Assembly: GCF_001661265.1 (NCBI RefSeq) | Contig: NW_017566992.1 | Coordinates: 1,348,892 to 1,412,891, forward strand | Reading direction: 5' to 3' | DNA length: 64,000 bases | DNA from: Saitoella complicata NRRL Y-17804 | Taxonomy: Eukaryota > Ascomycota > Saitoellomycetes > Saitoellales > Saitoellaceae | In this document: piece after piece, positions 20,286-30,238 of the stretch | How positions within the stretch are numbered: position 1 is the first letter of the stretch | How the letters are laid out: every line of letters begins with the position of its first letter | Notes under the pieces: model-generated | Seen by the model: the letters and a program-made list of their open reading frames with translations, nothing else | Database searches by the model: none | Told to the model about the DNA's origin: nothing | Program-made: the position numbers and the translations under genes

Positions 20286-20962
20286 TTACTTCGTGTCTGT
20301 TGGTGGGACTGTTGTCGGTTCATCTGAGACTCCCGTTTCCTCGTCGAAGGAGACTACTCCCTCTTCTTGACTGATCAGCGATCCGGAGCTGGGTGTCTCG
20401 CCGAGTTCGAGGTCTCGGTTTTCGTGATCATCCGTAGTTGGTACGGCTCCATACTTGGCCATTCTCTTCCTCTCCAGCATACGTTTGTGGTACCATGACG
20501 ACAGAAGGAGGGCCAGTCCCGAGCCAGCGACGTTTGCAGCGATATCAAAGTAATCAAAATCACGATACTTGAGTAAAGAGTATATCAGCGATTGCCTCAC
20601 GAACTGGAGACATACAGTTTACCGGCAACAACCCTTGCAAGAACTCGCTTCCCACGCCGGCGCCGAGGACGCAGACGAGAGCTGTTGCGTGCGTTACGCG
20701 TCGTCGTGTGGTGTCGACGATCCAGTAGAAGTTAGTGGTGAGGATGAAGAAGACTGGAGAAAGATTAGGATGGTGTTTGGGTTGGAGAGGATAGGAGGTA
20801 CCGAAGAAGTGGAGGACTTTGTCGTTTGAGATGTTGAGGCTGGGTGCCAAACCTAGCCATGCTGCTATTGGAAGCTGGCTGTCGAGGTGTTAGTATGAGT
20901 CGACATAAAAAGAGGGTGACATACCAAAGAAATGACACAGCAAATGGAATCCTGATTCTCAT
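20286..20962 (-). CDS. VanZ-like small membrane protein
   Basis: Four exons (20925-20962, about 20802-20878, 20623-20753, 20286-20567) give 175 aa; introns are 46, about 48 and 55 nt. The spliced product has the VanZ-type arrangement: a hydrophobic N-terminus, [18 protein letters not shown], then [20 protein letters not shown], a conserved [10 protein letters not shown], then [18 protein letters not shown], giving about four membrane spans, followed by a charged cytoplasmic tail with Ser/Glu. VanZ in bacteria affects teicoplanin resistance; the fungal relatives have no settled function. The exon joins were chosen because each restores family sequence and the lengths sum to whole codons; one border may be off by one base. 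Confidence 0.8.
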
Positions 20963-21094
20963 CGTTTACGGCAGGTATGGCGTGTAACGTTGACTCATGC
21001 TGCCCCTGCACAAACCCAAAATTCCGTGAGACCGCCGAGAGCGACAAGCACAACGAACTTCGCCGGTATCGAGAATTCCCAGATCCCGTCAAGA

Positions 21095-22762
21095 ATGACC
21101 CAATCGAACGGTCTTGTGGCCACGAGTCCCGCAAACCCCGTCACCGACGGCCTCCTCGCCTCTTCCTCAGCATCGCAGCAGACACTCCACGCACACCCTC
21201 ATGTTCCTGCACACCTCCTCCTCCCCGACGGGACTCCGGATTATCTCAGGTTGATCCTTACGTCGAGAGTTTACGACATCATTGATGAGACGCCTCTTAC
21301 TCACGGTGTCAAGCTTTCCGGGAGATTAGGATGTAAGGTCATGCTCAAACGCGAAGATCTCACCCCGGTCTTCAGTTTCAAGATCCGTGGAGCGTATAAC
21401 CGTATGGCACACCTCGACGAGGAAGAGAGATGGAGAGGAGTGGTCGCGTGTTCTGCCGGAAACCACGCACAGGGTGTAGCGTATTCTGCGCGGCAACTCC
21501 AGATTCCGGCGACGATTGTGATGCCTGTCGCTACGCCTGCGATTAAGCATTCGAATGTCACGAGGTTGGGATCGAAGGTTGTTTTGCACGGTGAAGATTT
21601 CGATGCTGCGAAGGCTGAGTGTGCACGTCTTGAGGAGAAACATGGGTTGATCAACATCCCACCTTACGACGACCCATACGTTATTGCCGGGCAAGGTACC
21701 GTAGCCGTCGAGATCCTCCGTCAAGTCAAGCTCGGCCGACTCGAGGATTTGGAGGCGGTGTTTTGTTGTGTTGGTGGTGGTGGACTGATTGCCGGTATCG
21801 CGGCGTATTTGAAGCGTGTTGCGCCGTGGGTTAAGATCGTTGGTGTGGAGACATATGATGCGGATGCGATGACCAAGTCCTTGGGGGAGGGGAAGAGACA
21901 TATGTTGAAGGAGGTTGGGTTGTTTGCGGATGGAGCGGCGGTGAAGATCGTGGGTGAGGAGACGTTTAGGTTGTGTCGTGACTTCGTGGATGAGATGGTC
22001 TTGGTAAGCACGGATGAGATTTGTGCGGCCATTAAAGATGTGTTTGAGGATACGAGATCTATTCTTGAGCCGGCGGGTGCGTTGTCGGTTGCTGGCTTGA
22101 AAAAGTACGTCGCGGCCAAACCACCAAAGAACGAGAACAAGAACTACGTCGCGGTATTGTCAGGTGCGAACATGAACTTTGACAGGTTACGCTTCATCGC
22201 TGAACGCGCACAATTGGGTGAGCAAAAGGAGTGTTTCATGTCCGTCACCATTCCCGAAAAACCCGGAGCGTTCGGCAAGTTGCACTCCGTCATCGAGCCG
22301 CGTGCTGTTACCGAATTTTCCTACCGTTATTCGGATTCGGAGAGAGCACATATTTATATCTCGTTTACTGTTACCGACCGCGCACAGGAAGTCCCAGAGA
22401 TCATTTCGAGATTGGCGGAGGAGGGGATGGAAGCCTCCGATATCTCCGACAACGAGATGGCAAAATCACACGCCAGGTACCTCGTCGGCGGCCGCGCTTC
22501 CGTATCACACGAACGTCTCTACCGCTTCGAGTTCCCGGAGCGTCCGGGCGCTTTGAGCAAGTTTTTGAAAGGGTTGAAGAGTGGTTGGAATATCTCGTTG
22601 TTTCATTATCGGAACCATGGGAGTGATGTTGGGAAGATCTTGGCGGGGATTCAGGTTGCGCCGGGGGAGAGGGAGGCGTTTGAGACGTTTTTGGTGGGGC
22701 TTGGGTATCCGTTCGTTGATGAGACGGAGAATGAGGTATACACTAGGTTTATGAGGGCATAG
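21095..22762 (+). CDS. ILV1: Threonine dehydratase (deaminase), isoleucine biosynthesis
   Basis: 555 codons from the first ATG at 21095. PLP enzyme: [10 protein letters not shown] holds the Schiff-base lysine (about residue 95), [10 protein letters not shown] binds substrate, VGGGGLIAG binds the cofactor phosphate. The C-terminal third has two ACT-like regulatory modules ([12 protein letters not shown] and [13 protein letters not shown]) that sense isoleucine and valine. It converts threonine to 2-oxobutanoate. No good mitochondrial presequence follows the ATG, but the frame remains open upstream to 20936 with a presequence-like, acid-free stretch and no AUG, so initiation at a near-cognate codon or an extra 5' exon is possible. 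Divergent from the VanZ-like gene. Confidence 0.95.
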   Translation: MTQSNGLVATSPANPVTDGLLASSSASQQTLHAHPHVPAHLLLPDGTPDYLRLILTSRVYDIIDETPLTHGVKLSGRLGCKVMLKREDLTPVFSFKIRGAYNRMAHLDEEERWRGVVACSAGNHAQGVAYSARQLQIPATIVMPVATPAIKHSNVTRLGSKVVLHGEDFDAAKAECARLEEKHGLINIPPYDDPYVIAGQGTVAVEILRQVKLGRLEDLEAVFCCVGGGGLIAGIAAYLKRVAPWVKIVGVETYDADAMTKSLGEGKRHMLKEVGLFADGAAVKIVGEETFRLCRDFVDEMVLVSTDEICAAIKDVFEDTRSILEPAGALSVAGLKKYVAAKPPKNENKNYVAVLSGANMNFDRLRFIAERAQLGEQKECFMSVTIPEKPGAFGKLHSVIEPRAVTEFSYRYSDSERAHIYISFTVTDRAQEVPEIISRLAEEGMEASDISDNEMAKSHARYLVGGRASVSHERLYRFEFPERPGALSKFLKGLKSGWNISLFHYRNHGSDVGKILAGIQVAPGEREAFETFLVGLGYPFVDETENEVYTRFMRA

Positions 22763-22836
22763 GGGGAGGGGCGAGGGACTGTACGCTAGACGAATAAAAT
22801 GAAAAAGATTGCATTTTAATATGTCTAGAGTGCTTG

Positions 22837-24311
22837 TTACAGCTTTATTCTGATGCCCCGGGCGTCGAGGAGAATAGCGATGGTTGCGAGAACTCCGCAG
22901 TACCCTGCCAGAACCCCGAAGCTCTGGACGCGTCCCATTTCTAGCGTGTTGAACGACATGTTTACCAATCCCGTGAGTAAGTTGGCCAGCAGGAAGATCG
23001 CGAGGCCGTTCAAGTTGATGGCGTGCAAAACCCTCGGTACGGCATATGAGCGCGAAGCGGTGCTTGGTGTTGAGGTGAAAAAGAGGCACTCCACTCCCAG
23101 GTAGAACAGAAGGAAGAAGGTGTTGTAAGCCAGAACCCAGAGGATGTATGGTAGGTTTGCCATCCTTCGTGAGACCTGAAGATCGAGGCCGTACAATGAG
23201 CGAGGAGCAATGGCGAAATACGTCGCCGCGGACCAAGCTACGCACGAGAAAGCCAATGTGCGAAGGAGCTTGGCGCGACTGCTCTGGACCGGAGTGGCAG
23301 TGGAACGTGGACGAATCTGGTTGCCTGTACCGAGACCAGCGAGGAAGATGGCGAAATACCCGATGAAGGAGCAGATACCTTCTTTATTCTGACTGAGGAC
23401 GTCAACGCGTGGGGCAGTCAATACCCAAGCGGATAACTTCATCTTGTCAAGAGCATACTCGTATACGACTCCAATCAAGATTGCGGAAACGGTGGGTGTA
23501 AGGACACTAATGGGCGGTGCCAGAATAGCCAAGAACGGCGGGAGGAAGCCGAGGGTCATGAAAAAATTCCAGTGGACACCGTATTCTGTGACATGTTCCT
23601 GGTACCCGATCGCTTTCGTTACAGCGCATCTGATTCCTCCTAGGATCAACATCGGTCCAGCTACCCTGAGTGCCTTGCGTAGTCTCACACTCAGAGAACC
23701 GCTGGGAAGAGACGATACCAGGCCTGAGGAAAAGACAAATGAACCGACGCCCATGTCCATGAGGGATGTACCCCATGTCTCGACTTTTGCGAAGCGGCGG
23801 GGGAAAAGGGGAAAGTCGACTGCGAGGATGGCTAGGGTCGTGATGAGCATCATTCCACCGCGGTAAGCCGTGAGGAAGGGTTTTCGCTTCGCATTCTCCG
23901 CGGACTGGGTTTTGGTTGCTGCAGGCTTTGCTGATTTTGACTTTCTGGGAGATTCATCCGGTGTTGTGAGCAGGAGAATGGCTGCTGGGATAAGGAGGGC
24001 AAGGTTTAGGGCGATGGGGTTGTCGGCGTAGAGCGTGATTGCCAGTAACAGCCCGAGGCAATTGATCCCAAACTCGAGGAAGAACTCTGAGACGCCATAG
24101 TTCTTGAAGACACCTTTTCGAGAGTCAAGGGCGGCCCAGAGTGCGTAAGCTGACTGAGAATAATGTGAGCAAGTATAGCGAAATAGAACGTGGGAACACG
24201 TACCACGGCGGTGAATGTGACTTGATTAATCTCCCAGATATCACCCCCTGATAGGTCCGACACGAATGCCTCTTTCAGAGCCTTGTGAGTCTGTTGCGCT
24301 GAAGCCTCCAT
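22837..24311 (-). CDS. GWT1: GPI inositol acyltransferase Gwt1
   Basis: Exons 24204-24311 and 22837-24153 with a 50-nt intron; 474 aa. The start MEASAQQTHKALKEAFVSDLSGG matches the conserved Gwt1/PIG-W opening (KEAFVS.LSGG..WEIN). About a dozen hydrophobic spans follow, with the family blocks RRFAKVETWGTSLMDMGVGSFV, GVHWNFFMTLGFLP and NKEGICSFIGYFAIFLAG. The enzyme acylates the inositol of glucosaminyl-PI in the ER during GPI anchor synthesis. Divergent from SPT7 (218 bp). Another GPI-pathway gene, CWH43, lies at 58.7 kb. Confidence 0.96.
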
Positions 24312-24529
24312 GCTTGGCTTCCTCGGTGTCGGTGTCGGTGTAACGTTGAACTGAACTGCGCCGAATGCGGCACCTGCATCGCGACGTCGGTGGCCTGCAT
24401 CCACGTACGACCCCCGAGGACAATACCGACCGAGTTTGCAGTCGTGCCAGCTCGAAACCCCGTCTAAACCATCGGGATCCACCGCATCCATCCCGCCGTG
24501 TATGCGCTGACCGTTCCAACTGTCTCCCG

Positions 24530-27500
24530 ATGTCATTTTCCGAGGCCCCCTTCTCGACCATAAAGCACAAATGGGAACACGGTGATCCAGCTTTCCTGCG
24601 CCGTTTGGCGGTCAAGGTTGAGAAGTCTGGCGTGTGGAATGAGAGTCTGTCTGATGTGGAGCGATTGTCTATGCTGGAGGCTTTGAACGATGAGGCAAAG
24701 TGGGAGAAGTTCATCGAGGGACAAGTTGAGAGTGTATGCCATCCTCGGGCTTCTACATGCCGTTTGGTTTCTTATTGACATCTGATTGCGCAGTCTTCAA
24801 TCGACCCTACAGAGCCCTCGCAACCACCGCCATCAGCACCAAGCTCTGACACGATCGCGCCCGACGCCCTTGACACAGCTTTCGACGCATTAACCTCCGC
24901 GTTTCGGGCGCGGTGTCTGCTTTATGAGCAGTCAATACCGCTACTCTTCCCAACGGACCGTACATGCTGTCAGATGGATCCTGAAATTGAGCTCCTTATT
25001 GAGGAAGAGGAAAGGGCTGATGCCTCAGCGGTAGGCGCGTCGGGTTCGGGCGATGCTGTGATGACAACGCCGCCCGCGCCTACTAGACGGGCAGGAGACG
25101 ATGATGATTACGATGAGGACTACGACGACCCTGAACCGCAGACGTCGGCAACGAGCGAAACAATAAGCTCAGGTAAGCCGGCGTCAGACCCAATACAACC
25201 AACGCCGACATCTCACAAACCATCGCTGGCAACGATTTATCATACGCTAGAGCACGACCGGAGAACGATGGTCGAGCAAGCGAAGCTCGATGAATCTGAT
25301 CGGCAAGTGAATGCGGATGTCGACGTGCATGGAGCCAGGGACGGTACAAGTGGATCTGGGAGAGGGATCAAAGGTGATTTCGGTGCCGCGAATCTCAGTT
25401 TGAAGCATCTCCTTTCAGCTATCGATGCTAAACGGGAAGCGTTAACGTTGTCCGATACTGAATTGCGTCACCTCCTGTCCGAAGTCAGGAAGAACAGATC
25501 GAAATGGGCTTCTGAAGAAAAAGTTGGCCAGGAAGAACTTTATGAGGCTTGCGAACGCGTCGTTCTGGAGCTCCGTGGTTACACCGAACACTCAACGCCG
25601 TTCTTGAACCGAGTAAGTAAGCGTGAAGCCCCAGATTATCACACAATCGTGAAGAACCCTATGGATCTGGGCACGGTCATGAAGAAGTTGAAGGCTTTGC
25701 AGTATAAGAGTAAGGAGGAGTTTGTACACGACTTGGAGTTGATCTGGAACAACTGCCTCCTATATAACGCCGACCCCGCCCACTTCATGCGAAAGCATGC
25801 TCTCTCGATGAGAAAGAAAATGCATACGCTTGTTCCGCTGATTCCTGACATCACCGTACGAGATCGGGCTGAGGTGGAAGCAGAAGAAGCTGCGCAAGAC
25901 GAAGAAAACGAGGCTGAACCTGAGCCTGAAGTAAGAGCGAGTAGGATGGCAGCTGGAGGCAAGTCAACGAAGAAGAAGAAGAAGTCTAGTGCGGAAACGA
26001 CGGCCGATCGAGAAGGAAGTCCGGTGGATGAGCATATGACTGGGACTGAAACAAGACCTGGGATACCCGCTCGACACAGCTTTGGAGGCTCGGTTCCTCC
26101 ACCGTCTCTTGAAGCTCTGACGAATGGAGTTAACGGGCATTCAGCTGGTACCCCGCCAATTGATCCCGCCCTCGAGAATTCGCAGATGGAGATAGACAAC
26201 GCACCCCAATCGGAGGAACTGGGCGCCGCGGTGGCGGATCCAGCGGACGAAGGTGACAGGAGTGATTCTCTTATGTGGAAGTCACTCACCAAGAAACGCC
26301 GTGCGGGATTGTGTAGTAAGCGACATAAGCTTCTGAGGAATGGCAAACTGAACGAGGATTATCCAGCGCTTGTAAGGGACAGGAAAGCGATGCAGAGGTT
26401 TTCCATGTGGGAGATGAGGCATCTAGGACTGAACCTTGAGGCGGAAGAAGGAATGGGGGGACTCAGCGGTGTGGAGGACGAAGGAGAAGCTGATGCTGAG
26501 GTGTATCTGGCAGAGTATCAGGTCATGGCTGGTTTACCAGACATATCTCCTGCGCTGGCGGACGATGGTGAAGACGACGAAGAAGCGGACGAGATCTCAA
26601 CTGCTGATCCAAGGATTCAGCCACCAGGTGGAGAGGTATTGAAGAGAATGGACGCGAATGTGTTGGAGTTGAGAAAAATCAGGAAAGTGTGCACGAAACT
26701 TCAGATCATCAAGCAGTTGCAACAGCAGAATGCATTTCATGCGAACCACCATCGCGAAACCAATATCGACGACCCGCTGGGCTTTGACAGGGTGGATCCG
26801 GATCCACCTGCGTTACCGCGGGATACGCTGATGTCGGATGATTTGGCACGATTCGGCATGGAAAGAGTTATTGGGAAGATGCTATATGAAGCTGGCTTCG
26901 AGGAGTACCAGCCTTTGGCGCTGGATGCAGTGACCGATATCGCGGCTGATTATCTGTTCAGGATTGGGAAGGTTATCCGAACTTATATGGATGCACCATG
27001 CAGTCGTGACTTTACGGACGACGAGATCATCATGCATGCTTTGCAAGAAGGGGGTGTTCCAGACATTGAGGCGTTGGAATCTTACATCAAGGATGATGTT
27101 GAGCGTCGTGGAATCAAGCTCGAAGAGACACACAAGCGCGCTATGAACTACCTTGTGAAGGAGTTACGTCCTGTTGGGACCGAAGGCACCGAGGGTGAGA
27201 ATCAGTTCAAGGACAACAGTGAGAAGTTCGTGTCTGGTGATTTCGCGGAGGAGTTGGGTGACGATTTCTTTGGGTTTCGCGAGCTGGGGCTGGACAAGGA
27301 GTTCGGCATGTTTACGTTGTCTGTTCCGTTGCACCTGTTGCAAGGACGTGCTCAGAATGGATTTCCGATGGCACAGTTCGGTGCGAATCGACCTGTCGAG
27401 GAACAGTACGAGCCGCCGCCGCCGTTTGATCCCGTCACCTATGAGGTGGCACAACTTCAGATTGGCCTCATCAAGCCGTACTTGTTCTCTCGTCTTGAGT

Positions 27501-27730
27501 ACGCAGACGAAGATGCCATCATGGAAGACGAAGACATTCCCCCGAAGAAGAAGCCACCCAAGCCCAGGCTCCCACCAAGCGGGAAGATCACCTCGCCGCG
27601 GAAAAGGCCCGCACCCTCCGTTTTTGCAAGCAAGAATAACAAAAAGAAGAGATTGGGGCCTATACCGCAGCTGGAGCATTCTGAGTCGAGGGCTTCTGAT
27701 GGACAGTCGGCATATGTGTTTTCGCCATAG
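24530..27730 (+). CDS. SPT7: SAGA complex subunit Spt7 (bromodomain, histone fold)
   Basis: Exon 1 24530-24733 (68 codons), intron 24734-24793 (60 nt), exon 2 24794-27730; 1046 aa. Bromodomain at about 317-423 ([34 protein letters not shown], with the acetyl-lysine-binding Asn). A histone-fold region at about 750-850 ([20 protein letters not shown]) pairs with Ada1 in yeast. Acidic and Lys-rich linkers separate the two. The C-terminus ends in basic, proline-rich sequence. Spt7 scaffolds SAGA, the histone acetylation and deubiquitination coactivator. An internal ATG at 24974 would give a truncated model; the spliced N-terminus is preferred because it continues without a stop. Confidence 0.93.
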
Positions 27731-28063
27731 TTATCTTTGGGAAGAGGTATGGGGTTTTTCTTTGGAGTTTTTCACTTTGGCGTCTTGCATGCCTTCTCTA
27801 TTGCTAATGATTACTGCTATTGCTTCGCTACTATTGAGTTCAAAGCTCCTGCCTGAGAATTTAAATGTTCAGGACTATTCGCTGCCACGGCCGTGATACA
27901 GTAATTGATTATATGCGAACGAGCTCGAGAGTGCGAAAGTGGTTCACGTTATGGAGATGCTTTCGCGCAGCTGATTTCCCCACATTCTCCTGCTGCAGCT
28001 GCGTCGTGCTCCAAGTATACCGGCATCCGCAGCGTTCGCCAACCTCACACGTACAATAGCACG
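27731..28063. other. Intergenic: SPT7 3' flank and upstream region of small gene
   Basis: 333 bp. No gene or repeat seen. Confidence 0.35.
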
Positions 28064-28434
28064 ATGCTTACGAGGATTCTTGCAACATTAGCAGACAAAT
28101 ACGTCACTGAGAAGCTCCTCCAAAGCGAGGTATGATGGATCGACGGCGCCTCGTGACCGAATGCTTACAATGGTGTCCAGGCGTTCCACAAATTCGTGCA
28201 GAAGACCCATGATACGGTCAAGAATCCGAAGAGTATCAAGGATATGGACTTCTCGGGATGGTCAGATAAGTCAGTAGCGAAGCAGGGTACGTGAACTTGT
28301 TCTCATTGTCTCTGTTGTTGACAAGAATCGGGCTGACCGGTATAGCAGGTGGCGAGAAGATGGAGGCCGTCCGAACGTTCGCGGCACTGTTCATGGATGA
28401 GGTTAAGAATCGCGACAAGTACAACAAGAAATGA
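28064..28434 (+). CDS. Small 85-aa protein, three exons, function unknown
   Basis: Exons 28064-28129, 28181-28286 and 28349-28434 with introns of 51 and 62 nt; the joins keep one frame and end in KNRDKYNKK. The product starts MLTRILATLADKYVTEKLLQSEAFHKF and is mostly predicted helix with balanced charge; the amphipathic N-terminus has Arg but also Asp and Glu, so targeting is unclear. The three consistent splice sites and codon-like composition argue that it is real. I do not recognise the family. It lies between SPT7 and the Nudix gene, all three on the plus strand. Confidence 0.72.
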
Positions 28435-28917
28435 TGATCGAGGAGGAAGATTATTTATGTGCATTTACTCGGCGTTACTTGATCTCTTTTGGCGTTCTTC
28501 GGCGTTATTTCTTGGACGATGATCCAAACTTTGTTACCGCTACCTCTTTTTCATAATATTACGGTATATATGCTACCTATAGCTAGGTACCCAGGTTTTC
28601 ATGTGACGGCCTCAATACTTCTTCCGGCTACCCACCGTGCCTCATGCAAATCTACAGATGTCAATCTCAGTTTCCCCATAACCTTTCTCGCCTTCTCCCC
28701 GCCCGCATCCAAGTCCTTGTAGATACCTACTGCCACGCATCTGGCGTCGCAAGAATCTATCCTGGTGGTCGCTGTTCCCTTGGAGTTTAGGGAGCGCTGT
28801 ATTTTTAGAAACAGAAAGTGCGGTGACGTCGCGCATTTCGCGGGCGGGGGTTGAGGAGGGGCGGTATGATAAAAACACAAGACCTGATCACTGGCTATAC
28901 CCATCGATTGCAACCGA
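28435..28917. other. Intergenic
   Basis: 483 bp between the small gene and the Nudix gene. Overlapping minus-strand frames (28599-28913) are open but give no recognisable protein. The true 5' end of the Nudix gene may reach into this stretch. Confidence 0.35.
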
Positions 28918-29851
28918 ATGCTCGTCCAACCATCACGAAGGACACTTCTGGAAACAATACGACAGCGGAACCCAATTTGCTGCCAGCCACAGGGCCGGTT
29001 GCTTCACTTCGCAGCCAAATACCTCAACTCGAATGGCTCTTGGCACGACGCTGGCTTACAAGAGCTCCGAGGCCGCCTCGAGCATAAGATTTCTACCGTG
29101 AAATGGAAATTCCCATTTGATAAAGTCACAGGGGAGGCTGCTGTTCTCGTCGTACGTCCATGATCTCGAAGTGAGCGCCTGCGCGCGTTTGAACGAGAGG
29201 AAGGATGTGAAGGCTGATCGTGAGGATGTAGCCATTGTATAACGACACGGACGGAAAGGCGAGAATATTATTTACCAAGAGAGTCTCTAGCTTACGGCAG
29301 CACGGTGGTGAGATAAGGTGAGCCATTTCTTCAATCGTCAGTCACCCGCACGGCGTGGTGATCTGAAAACGAAGGGAGGTACTTAACAATCATCATGCAG
29401 CTTCCCAGGCGGCAAGATGGATTCGGAGGACGAATCCTATGTCCACACTGCCCTCCGCGAGACCTCCGAAGAAGTCTTCCTCTCACCCTCCAAATTCCAA
29501 ATCCTAGGCTCATTACCCGCGCTACCCAATAAGACGGGAACGATCAGGGTTCATCCTATTGTAGCGTTCTACACTGATCCGTTAGATGTGACCGAGAGCT
29601 ATCCGTGTAATAAAGAGGAGGTCGAAAGAGTCCTTGGGCTTGAGGCAGAGTGGCTTGGTGATCAGAAGAATATGTAAGTCAGTGCTAAATTGGTGAAGAC
29701 GTGTGCGAAGTGAGAGCTAACGAAGTTACATAGGGGAACCGAGTTGTTTAGAGGAAAAGTGAAGTCTCCGGTCTGGAACCTGCCGGAGGGGGATAAAATT
29801 TGGGGATTGACGGCGTATACGATGAACATTTTGACGAAGTGGATGGCATAG
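28918..29851 (+). CDS. Nudix hydrolase, CoA pyrophosphatase type (NUDT8/Pcd1-like)
   Basis: Four exons: 28918-29151, 29232-29317, 29401-29673, 29734-29851; introns 80, 83 and 60 nt. Splicing restores LRQHGGEISFPGGKMDSEDES...TALRETSEEVFL, that is the CoA-specific element upstream of the Nudix box followed by the metal-binding RETSEE. Family members hydrolyse CoA and its derivatives to phosphopantetheine and 3',5'-ADP in mitochondria or peroxisomes. From the ATG at 28918 the N-terminus is Arg-rich with few acids (MLVQPSRRTLLETIRQ), suggesting mitochondria. The usual glycine after EE(x) is Phe here (EEVFL). The 5' end is the least certain part of the model. Confidence 0.82.
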
Positions 29852-30238
29852 CCAGTCGGGACTGTTCAGTGAGACAACTCAAGAAGCATGGATTGGATAT
29901 AAGATAACTTGAGATATTTATAACGGTTGTGTGTAAGATATACGAACATTGGCGCCGCCTGTTTCCTTGTCCGTTCAGAAAAGCATACAGCCTTGCAGTG
30001 CACCATGAGAGCGTGGGAAGTGGCAGCGAAGGACTGTCGCATGAGTGAAAGCGGAATGAACCTGCCATATAACAGAAAGACTCTAAGCAGGGTTCGACTC
30101 GATGAGGGTCACGAAAGTTTGTTTGACCAAATTTTTGAATATTAGAACAAGCTACCAATGGCCATGTATCTCAAGGTACTAGTGCAAGAAAAACGAGAAA
30201 GACAGAAACACGATACCAAATGAAGTCTATCAACCCGT
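29852..30238. other. Intergenic, convergent 3' ends of Nudix gene and EF-3
   Basis: 387 bp between two stop codons. No gene or RNA recognised. Confidence 0.35.

Noticed and set aside
28599-28913. 104-codon minus-strand frame between the small gene and the Nudix gene
   Set aside because: Overlaps the likely Nudix 5' region, alternative frames on the same strand are equally open, and no family is recognised.
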